Below are positions 26,635 through 35,500 of a DNA stretch of 64,000 nt, piece after piece (the first letter of the stretch is position 1; each line of letters opens with the position of its first letter). Position numbers and translations under genes: made by a program. This DNA is from Rhizobiaceae bacterium. GTDB taxonomy: Bacteria; Pseudomonadota; Alphaproteobacteria; Rhizobiales; Rhizobiaceae. The notes beneath the pieces were generated by a model. That model saw only the letters and a program-made list of their open reading frames with translations, was not told the origin of the DNA and did not search any database. Location: assembly GCA_019635775.1 (NCBI GenBank), contig JAHBYU010000001.1, positions 930,001-994,000 on the forward strand, read 5' to 3'.

Positions 26635-28008
26635 ATGGAAACCAGAGCCAACTACGTCATCGTCGGTATTTTCACGCTGATAGCGATCGTATCCGCGTTC
26701 CTCTTCGTCTACTGGGCATCCGGGATAGGCGACCGGGGCGAGACGACCTTGCTGCGCATCCGCATTCCGGGATCGGCGGCAGGCCTCGGCCGCGGAAGCG
26801 CGGTGCTCTTCAACGGCGTCAAGGTGGGCGACGTCCGGCGGGTCTATATCGACGTGCTAAACCCAACTGTCGCCATCGCAGACGCTGAAGTGGATCGATT
26901 GACCCCGATCACCAAGTCCACGCAGGCCGATGTGGGCATTGCCGGCCTGACCGGGCAGGCCAACATCGAGTTGCGCGGCGCTGGCCCCACGGAAGCCAAT
27001 CTTCTGGATGAAGCCGAGCAGAACGGCACCGTGGCCGAGATAACGGCCAATCCCTCGGCCGTGACCAACCTGTTGCAAACCGCGCAGGATATCTTCAAGC
27101 GGGCCGACAATGTGCTGAACGACCTTGAAACCTTCACGCGGGATGTTCGCGGGCCGCTCACGCAGACAGCCCAGAACGTCGAAAAATTCTCGCAGGCGCT
27201 GGCGGACAATTCCGCAGGGATCGACAAGTTTCTGTCCAGCGTGTCGGCGCTTGCCGAGGAATTGCAGGGCGTGTCCGGCAAGCTGGATGGCACGCTCAAG
27301 GCTGCCGAGAATCTTCTGAATTCGATCGATACGCAGAAGATCCAGACGATTGTTGGCAATGTGGAAGCCTTCACAGGCGACCTCAAGGAGCAGGGCGCGC
27401 GCCTCGACGGGATCGTGACCGGCGTCGACAAGGCAGTCGCGACGATCACCGATTTCGCCAAGAAGGGCAACGACACACTCACACGAGTGGACGGCATCCT
27501 CGACAGCGTGAACAAGGAGGCAGTTCGCGTTGCGATCGACAATATCGCCAAGGCAAGCGCCAGCGCAGACAAGGCGGCCAGCGATATCGCCAACTTCACG
27601 GGCAAGATCAGTCCACGCGCTGATGACATCAACAAGGTCATCAGCGACGCCAAGGAGATTTCCAACCGGCTCAACGCCGCATCGACACGCGTTGACGGCA
27701 TTCTCGCCAAGGTGGACAGCCTTCTCGGATCCGGGGAGGCCGAGGGCGTCATGGCTGAGGCGAGCTCAACGCTGAAATCCTTCAAGCAGGTTGCAGATAC
27801 GCTGAACTCACGTCTCGGCACGATCATGGACGGGCTTGCGCGCTTTTCCGGACCGGGCCTCCAGGATGTTGACTCGCTGGTTCAGGATGCTCGACGGTCA
27901 ATCAATCGCATCGAGCGGGCGGTCACCGATCTTGAACGTAATCCGCAGCGCATCATAACCGGGGGAGACGGCAGCGTTCGACAGTACGATGGGCGGATGC
28001 GGCGTTGA
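26635..28008 (+). CDS. mlaD: MCE-domain protein with long helical C-terminus
   Basis: A 457-residue protein anchored by one N-terminal membrane helix (residues 7-29), with a single MCE domain (about 38-118, PGSAAGLGRGSAVLFNGVKVG and ADVGIAGLTGQANIEL in part). The remaining 340 residues are almost purely helical, with coiled-coil patterns (for example NVLNDLETFTRDVRG, LDGTLKAAENLLNSI). E. coli MlaD has about 183 residues and lacks this. Long helices after an MCE domain form a hexameric needle in PqiB and in mycobacterial Mce1, so a periplasm-spanning tube is inferred here. RBS GGGACGGA precedes the ATG. Third gene in the operon. Confidence 0.9.
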   Translation: METRANYVIVGIFTLIAIVSAFLFVYWASGIGDRGETTLLRIRIPGSAAGLGRGSAVLFNGVKVGDVRRVYIDVLNPTVAIADAEVDRLTPITKSTQADVGIAGLTGQANIELRGAGPTEANLLDEAEQNGTVAEITANPSAVTNLLQTAQDIFKRADNVLNDLETFTRDVRGPLTQTAQNVEKFSQALADNSAGIDKFLSSVSALAEELQGVSGKLDGTLKAAENLLNSIDTQKIQTIVGNVEAFTGDLKEQGARLDGIVTGVDKAVATITDFAKKGNDTLTRVDGILDSVNKEAVRVAIDNIAKASASADKAASDIANFTGKISPRADDINKVISDAKEISNRLNAASTRVDGILAKVDSLLGSGEAEGVMAEASSTLKSFKQVADTLNSRLGTIMDGLARFSGPGLQDVDSLVQDARRSINRIERAVTDLERNPQRIITGGDGSVRQYDGRMRR

Positions 28009-28084
28009 CATTGGAGGTTGGGGTCCGCATGACTTGGGATGAGGGAAGGCCTGCCACGGCACAGCGTGGTTGCGGGGACGCGGC

Positions 28085-28678
28085 TTGAGACTGGTGAATG
28101 CGATATCGGCAGCTCTGGCTGTTTCTCTTCTTCTGCCGGGCTGTGCACTGCTCGGTGGTTCGAAGCCTCTCGATACCTATGAACTGACTGCTCCGAGCGC
28201 CGGCGACGGACGCGGACGAAGCTATCGGCAGATACTGATCGCCGAGCCTTCGGCGCTCAAGGCGCTGGACGGGCAGAACATCGTGATCACGCCGGCTCCG
28301 GGGAATATCCAGTACCTCAAGGGCGCGCAGTGGGCGGATCGGCTGCCAAAGATCGTGCAGGCACGGCTGGCAGAGACGTTCCAGCGGTCCGGCGAGTTCC
28401 GTGGCGTCGGCAGGCCTGGCGAAGGGCTCGCGATCGACTATCAGGTGATCATCGACATCCGCTCCTTCCAGGTTGACGTAAACGGCGCGGCGCGGGCCGA
28501 CGTGGAACTGTTCGTGCGGCTGCTGAATGATCGCAACGGCGTGGTTCGTGCCGAGAAGGTATTCACGACGACAGCGCCAGTGGCCGGGACCGGCAACGCG
28601 GCCTATGTCGGCGCGCTGGATGCCGCTTTCGGCCAGGCGGCAGTCGAGATCGTGGACTGGACCAGCAAGCTGCTTTGA
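28085..28678 (+). CDS. ABC-type transport auxiliary lipoprotein, PqiC-like
   Basis: About 197 residues from a TTG at 28085 with GGGGA six bases upstream; other starts (TTG 28070, GTG 28094) are possible. A lipoprotein signal ends with lipobox LPGC. The mature domain matches the ABC-type transport auxiliary lipoprotein family (DUF330), including YLKGAQWADRLPKIVQARL near the middle and the C-terminal Ala-rich helix. E. coli PqiC of this family forms a ring in the outer membrane where the PqiB needle docks. Here it follows the MCE protein by 76 bases and would be its outer-membrane partner. Confidence 0.85.
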   Translation: MRLVNAISAALAVSLLLPGCALLGGSKPLDTYELTAPSAGDGRGRSYRQILIAEPSALKALDGQNIVITPAPGNIQYLKGAQWADRLPKIVQARLAETFQRSGEFRGVGRPGEGLAIDYQVIIDIRSFQVDVNGAARADVELFVRLLNDRNGVVRAEKVFTTTAPVAGTGNAAYVGALDAAFGQAAVEIVDWTSKLL

Positions 28679-28698
28679 GCGCAGTCAGACGGCTTCGC

Positions 28699-29439
28699 TC
28701 AGACCGTCGTTGAAAGTCCGAGAGACTTCTGATGCACGACGATAGGCGCATGGTAGGGAACCCGCCTGTAGAGATCGATCACGTCCTGATTGACCAGCCT
28801 CACGCAGCCGGAGGAAACGGCCTTCCCGATGGACTGCCATTCAGGCGTGCCGTGAAGGCGATAGAGCGTATCCTGACCGTTCTGGAATATGTAGAGCGCC
28901 CGCGCGCCGAGCGGGTTCCTGATGCCGGGCTCCATTCCCCCGTTCTCGACTGAATACTTGGCCAGTTCGGGCTGGCGCGCGATCATCTCGGCCGGCGGCT
29001 TCCAGCGAGGCCACGCCTGACGCCAGTGAATTATGCCCTGACCCTGCCAGGCGAATCCGTCGCGGCCGATGCCGACGCCATAGCGCATCGCGGTGCCTCC
29101 GGGCTCCGTGAGATACAGGAACCTGCCGACCGTATCGACCACCACGGTGCCTGGTTTCTCGCCGGTCGGGTCGATGACCCTCTGGCGGTAGAACTTGGAG
29201 TTCATCTGCCTGAACGGCACGGCGGGAATTAGATGTCCCCCATCCTGTAGCGCGGCATAGCGGGCTTCCAGCTCGCTTTCAGGGGCAAGGCCCACCGGCT
29301 TGCGAGGCGCTACTGGACGCGGTGTTTTGGGAGTATCCGAACCGCTTGTGGTTGTGCAGCCGGCTGCGAAGAGGGAGGCTGAAACGGATAAGGAAATAAA
29401 GCCCCGGCGGCTCAGTGGCCGGGCGGTATAGTCATGCAT
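28699..29439 (-). CDS. L,D-transpeptidase lipoprotein
   Basis: A 246-residue YkuD-family enzyme that makes 3-3 peptidoglycan cross-links or attaches proteins to the wall. The N-terminus has a twin-arginine motif (LSRRGF) and a lipobox (AAGC at about residue 28), so it is probably exported folded by Tat and lipid-anchored. The catalytic block reads HGTPEWQSIGKAVSSGCVRL, with the nucleophile Cys near residue 210. Substrate-side motif GVGIGRDGFAWQG is also typical. It lies directly downstream of the giant GPR-like gene on the same strand, although a terminator separates them. Rhizobia rich in 3-3 links encode many such enzymes. Confidence 0.92.
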   Translation of the reverse strand: MHDYTARPLSRRGFISLSVSASLFAAGCTTTSGSDTPKTPRPVAPRKPVGLAPESELEARYAALQDGGHLIPAVPFRQMNSKFYRQRVIDPTGEKPGTVVVDTVGRFLYLTEPGGTAMRYGVGIGRDGFAWQGQGIIHWRQAWPRWKPPAEMIARQPELAKYSVENGGMEPGIRNPLGARALYIFQNGQDTLYRLHGTPEWQSIGKAVSSGCVRLVNQDVIDLYRRVPYHAPIVVHQKSLGLSTTV

Positions 29440-29546
29440 TAGAAATTCTTCATGTCATTCAAGGGAGTACGGGGAGTGGATAGCGGCGCCAGGCGATTCG
29501 CGCCAATCGCGATAACGTGAACGTCTTCGGCCTTGGCTCGAATGCG

Positions 29547-29575
29547 AAAAAGGGCGGGAATTTCCCGCCCTTTTC
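29547..29575 (-). terminator. Terminator of the giant coiled-coil gene
   Basis: A stem of 11 bp with GGGCGGG core (29548-29558 with 29564-29574) and a short AT loop is flanked by A and T runs. On the minus strand it ends in TTTTT, 20 bases after the stop codon at 29594. Shape is close to symmetric, so it may act both ways. Confidence 0.88.
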
Positions 29576-29593
29576 GGTGTCGGCCTCGTTGCG

Positions 29594-32500
29594 TTAGCGC
29601 AATCGACCGGCCGCGTGCGCCAGCATGGTGTAAACCTTGCCGGTGTCCGAGGTAAGGTAGGTGCGCGTCATCGTCTTGTCCCGATCGTTGCGCGCGACAT
29701 CGTTCAGCAGTTTTTCGAAATCCTCGCAGTAGCGGTTCACCGCTGCCCGGAATTCGGAATCCGACTGATACTTGCGCCGGATCTCGTCGAAAGTCTGCTG
29801 TCCCTTGAGCGTGTAGAGGCGCCGTGTAAACACGTCACGCTCACCACGCCGATAGCGGTCCCAAAGCTCGATCGATGCATCGTGGTCAATCGCCCGGGCG
29901 ATATCGACGGACAGCGAATTCAGCGACTCCACGACCTGAAGAGGCGAACGCTGGGTCGGCGCCGGGCGAGGGGCGTCTGCCACCTTTGCCTGCGTGTCTT
30001 CGCGCGAGGCACCCTGCAGCAGATCGCTCACCCAGCCACCCTGAGGTGTAGCTGCACCCTCGCGGCCCTGTGTCGAAGTCTCGGCCGGACGCTCGGTGGT
30101 CAACGTTGCGGCCCGAGCCGGTGCTGCCGGAGCAGCAGGGGCTGGACGGCGCGGCGCAGTTGCCTGCGGAGCTGCAGGCTGCTGCGGGGCGGGGGCTGCC
30201 GGACGGGGAGCCTGAGGCGCTGGCGCTGCCGCACGAGGAGCAGCCGGCGCGGCGCGTGAAGCGGACACGTCGGAGTTGCGACCGGACTTCGCGACGATCG
30301 CGGACAGTTCCTTGAGCGCGTTGATCTGCTCGCTGACGGCCCGGCGGATGGCCGTGGTCGATTCCTTTGCCTCCATAGGAAGCTCGAAAACGCCCTTCTT
30401 GATCTCTGCGCGCGTTTCCTCGAGCTCGCTACGGATGCCCTGAGCAGCACGGCGCATGTCTTCCGTTGCCCCGCTGAAGCGGGTTGTGGCCGACTCGATG
30501 AGATCCGCGAATGCGTTGCGCATCTTCTCTGTCGATTCGAGCGTCCGGCCTTCGGCCTTCTGCATCGCGTTGCCGACAAGGTTCTCGAAGGAGCGCATGA
30601 CGCGTTCGAGGTCCTCCGACTTCTTGACCAGTCCGACAGCAAGGTCCTCCAGCGAAGACTGGCGCTCGAGCGTCTGCTCCAGATTGTTCTGGGCCGAGCT
30701 GAGCAGGTCGGATGCACTGGCAAGAAGCTTGCTGTGGGCTTCGAACTTGGTCGCGATGGAGGCGACCTCACGCAGCGTGTTCGAGGACAGTTCGGTGAGC
30801 CGGTTGGTGTTCTGGTCCACAAGGCGTGCGCTGCTCGCGAAGGTCTGGGCCGCCCGCTCCGTGCTCGCAGCAAAGTTTTGCGTGCTGCTGGTGAGATGCT
30901 CGTCGACATTGGTGAGGTTTGTTGCCGCCGCCTCGATCAGGCCGTTGAGCTGGCTGCTCGACTCGGCCAGACGCCCGATCAGGTCGCTTACGCCTTCCGA
31001 CAGGCTGTTGCGCGCTCCATGAACGGCAGACAGGGTTTCGGCTGTGCGGTTTGCCAAGGCCTCGACCAATGTCTGGTTTTCCGCACGCAACCGCTCGGCC
31101 GTACGTGCCGAAACTCCCTCCACTGCGTTGACGGTTTCGGTGGTGCGATGCGCAAGCGTGTCGACGAGTTCCTGGCTTCCAAGGTTCAGACGCTCGGTCG
31201 AACGGGCAGTGACTTCCTCGACAGCCTGCAGCGTCTCGGCAGTGCGGCTTGCCAGAGTATCAACAAATTCCCGGCTACCGAGATGCAGCCGCTCGGTGGA
31301 GCGGGCAGTGACGTCCTCGACAGCCTGCAGGGTCTGAGCGGTGCGGCTTGCCAGCGTGTCGACGAGTTCCTGGCTTCCAAGGTTCAGACGCTCGGTTGAA
31401 CGGGCGGTTACTTCCTCGACAGCCTGCAGCGTTTCGGCGGTGCGGTTTGCAAGCGCGTCGACAAGCGTCTGGCTCTCCATGCGCATCCGTTCGGTCGAAC
31501 GGGCAGTCACGTCTTCCAGCGTCTGGGCGAGCTCATTGCCGGTCTGGCCGAACCGATCGACCAGCGGACGCGCCGTCTCATCGAGAATACGGGTGATCTC
31601 CGCCGAGCGTTCGGCCAGCATGGCGTTGAGTTCGCGTGTGTTTACCCCGATCGTGCGCGCCGCTTCGTTGGTGCTCTGGCCGATGTGCTGGCCCACCGCA
31701 GCGAAGGTCTCGGAAATGACGTTCGCACGGTCAATCAGCTGCTGTTCGGCGTGCGCTACCTGCTCGCCGAGCTTTTCGCCCATCGTGACGGCTCCGGCCG
31801 CGAGGCGGTTCTCGGCATCCTCGACATGGGCGTTGACGCGGGCCGCCACGGCCTGGGCTCCCGATGCCAACCTTTCGTCGGCAATGGCCAGCGTCTCGTC
31901 TATGGCGCGTACGCGTTCGTCCAGTTCGGCCGAGGTCTGCTGGGTCCGCGCGGCGATCCGCTTTTCGGTATCCGCGAAGGCGCTGACGATACCCTCGGCA
32001 TGTTCGCCAATTGCCATCGCGCTCTCGCCGATCTTCGCTGCGAGACGCTGTTCTGCCTCATCGAAGAGGTTTGAAACTTCCAGTGCCCGGTTCGAAAGGA
32101 CCTGCGTCGTGTCGTCCACGCGGGTCGCAACCTGCCGGTCGACGGTCGCAAAGATATTGCCGATCTCGGCCGCGCGGCCCGAAAGGGTGCTGGCCGTTTC
32201 TGCGACGCGGTTGGAAAGGCGTTTGTCGGCTTCCTCGAAATTGAAGATGATTTCGCCAGCCTTGGTTCCAAGCGCGGCCGCGCTGTCCGCGACGCGATCG
32301 GCCAGGCGCTGGTCGGCCTCGTCAAAAATGCGTCCCAGTTCGCCAGCGCGCGCTTCCAGCTTTTCGGCGCCGTCGGCTATACGGGCAACCAGCTTTTCGT
32401 CGGCACGGTCGAAGATGCTGCCAAGCTCGGACGCTCGGGATGCCAATGCATCGGCGGACTCGCTGATACGCATGCCGAGCCGCTGGTCGGCATCATCGAA

Positions 32501-35500
32501 ATTGCGGACGATGTCGCCGGCGCGCGCAGCCAGTGAACCGACGGTCTCCATTGCGCGCGCCACCAGTTTCTGATCGGCCTCGCTGAAGACTTCGGCTATC
32601 TGATCGGCCTTTCTGGCGAGCACGTTGCCGATCTCTTCGGTGTGGCCGAGCAGTGCGCCCGACGTTTCCTGAGCGCGGGCGGCGAGGCGGGCATCCGCTT
32701 CGTCGAAGGCCTGCGAAATCTGCTCGGCCCTATTGGCCATCCGGTTTGCGATCTCGTCGCCGTGATTGACCAGCGCGACAGACGTTTCCTTGGCACGGGC
32801 GGCAAGACGCTGGTCTGCTTCGTCCATGACCTTCGCGATCTCGCCGGCACGTTCCGTCATCAGGCTTGCAACCTCTTCGCCGCGCGCCAGAAGCGCGCTG
32901 GAGGTAGCCTCTGTGCGGGCTGCAATCTTGCTGTCGGCTTCACCGAACGCCTTGGCGATGTCCTCGACGCGAGCGAAAAGGGCGCTCGACGTCTGTTCGG
33001 CACGCTCAGCCATGCGCTTATCGGCTTCCGCGAACGCGTTTCCTGCTTCCTCGTTCAGCGTATTGGTGACTTCCAGAACCTTGTCCCGCAGGGCGCCGGC
33101 AACCGTCACGGCGCTCTTTTCGAGAACGGAGCGTACGTTGTCGACGCCGAGGTTCAGCGCGCGCTCCATTGTGCTGGTGCGCTCCTCGATGACGCCGGTC
33201 TGGCGGCGGAAGGCTTCCTCAATCTTCTCGACATCTGCCGCCACGGCCTGGGAGATGTCGACCCGCTTGCCGGCTATGGTGTCGATGTGGGCGGCAATGG
33301 CTGCGTCTATCTCACGACGGGCCTCTGCCAGCTTGCCGAGATCCTCATCAAGGGCACGCGCCATCGTATCGCGGCCTTCTGCGAGGCGGGCGACGTGAAT
33401 ATTGACCACATCGTCGAATGCCGCGCGGCCTTCAGCGACCTTCTCAAGGTCTGCCTGAAGGGCCTTCGACAGCGTCTCGCGGCCATCGGCGATCTTTTGC
33501 ACCTGGGCGGCCACGAGGCCATCCACGACGTCGCGGGCCTCGGTGAGCTTGTCGAGGTCTGCCTGCAGGGCACGGGTAAGGATGTCGCGGCCCTGCGCAA
33601 GCTTCTCGACCTGGCCGGCAACAAGGCCGTCAATGTTGGAGCGGCTTTCGGCAAGCTTGGAAAGATCGTCCTCAAGCGCCTTTGTAAGCATGTCGCGGCC
33701 TTCGGCGAACTTCTGGACCTGGCCCGAGATGAAGCCATCGATGGTGGCGCGTGTGTTGTCTAGCTTTTCGAGGTCGGATTTGAGCGCCTCGGAAAGGACG
33801 CCGCGGCCCTCGGCGATCTTCTCGACGTGGCTGGCTACCAGCGCATCGACTTCGCCGCGCGCTTCGGAAATCTTGGTGAGGTCAACCTCCAGTGCGCGCT
33901 TCAGGATGTCGCGTCCTTCGGCTAGCTTCTCGACCTGGCTGGCCACGATCGTATCGATGTTGGCACGGCTCTCAGCCAGCTTGCTGAGGTCGGTTTCAAG
34001 GGCCTTCGTCAGCCCTGCGCGTCCTTCTGCAAACTTCTCCACATGCGTCTCGAGCAGGCCGTTGATTCCCGCGATGTCAGCCTCGAGCGCCTGAGCGAGG
34101 GTTTCACGGCCGCGATCCAGCCGCTTCAGCTGCTCACCGACCATATCCTCGACGACCTGACGGCCTTCCTTGAGCTTCTCGACATCTGTCTCCAGCACCT
34201 TGGCGATGGAGTTGCGGCCGTCCGCGAACTTCTGGATCTGGCTCTCTACGAGATTATCTATCGCTGAAAGATCGGCTTTCAGGGCACGCGATAGAATGTC
34301 GCGACCTTCTGCAAGCTTCTCAACCTGCGCAGCGACGATGCCGTCGATGCTGCTGCGAGCCTCGGAGAGCTTGCCGAGGTCGGCTTCGAGGGCACGAGAC
34401 AGGATATTGCGACCTTCGGCGAGTTTCCCAACGTGGCCGGCGACCATTTCATCAATAGTAATACGGGTTTGTGCCAACTTCTGCGAGTCTTCGGTCAGGA
34501 TCTTCGACAGGCTGTCCCGGCTCTGCGAGAGCCTTTCCAACTGGCTTCCCAGGGCCGCGTCGATCGACGCGCGCTGATCGTTGATCTTGCGCAGGTCTTC
34601 CTCAAGGGCGCGCGAGAGCATGTTGCGGCCTTCGGCAAGCTTCTGGACCTGAGATCCGACCGCTGCATCAATGGACGCCCGGCCTTCTGCGAAACGCTGA
34701 AGATCCGACTGCAGTGCGGCCGCCATGCGGTCGCGGCTTTCGGAAAGCTTGCGGGTGTGGTTCTCGACAGCCTGCTCGATGCCGCTGCGGGCCTCTGTTA
34801 GCCGCTGGATATCAGCATCGAAAGCGCGCGACACCACGTGGCGTGCATGATCGAGGCGCCCGGCAAAGTCGGCCGCACGTCCTTCAAGCATGGAGGAGGT
34901 TGACTCGACGATATCGGACATCTCGGCCCCGATGCGGGACTTGCCCTCGTCGATCATGCCAAACAGGGTTTCCTTGCCTTCGATGAAGGTGGTGGCGATC
35001 TCCCTTGCGCGCTCGACCAGCGTTTCGTTGATCTGGCGTGCGCGCGCTTCAAGCGCGGCATTGAGCTTGGCCGTACCGGTGTCGAGCGCATGGGCCCGTG
35101 TCTCGAACTCGCTGATAAGGCCCTGACCGCGCTCGGACAGAGTGCGTTCGATGCTGTTCAGGCTCGCTTCGAATTCCGAGCTGAGAGTACGTGCCGCGCC
35201 GCCCAGCAGCGACACCATTCCAGACGTGCGGTCGTCTAGGAGGTCCGTCAGCGAACGTGTGAGGTTGTCGGTCGAATCGGTAAGCTTGGCGATGCGCGTG
35301 TCGAGCAGGCTGGCGAATGCCTCGCCGGAAGTGGTCAGCCGGTCGGTGATCGAATCGACGCGCGAATCCAGCGAATCGAAGAGATTCATGCCGCTTTCGT
35401 TGATGCGGTCGATCAGCGTGTCGCCCGAATTCGTTATCGTCATCGACAGGTTGGTCGATGCGTTGAGGATGGAATCGCGGATGATGTCGGACGCCTGTCC

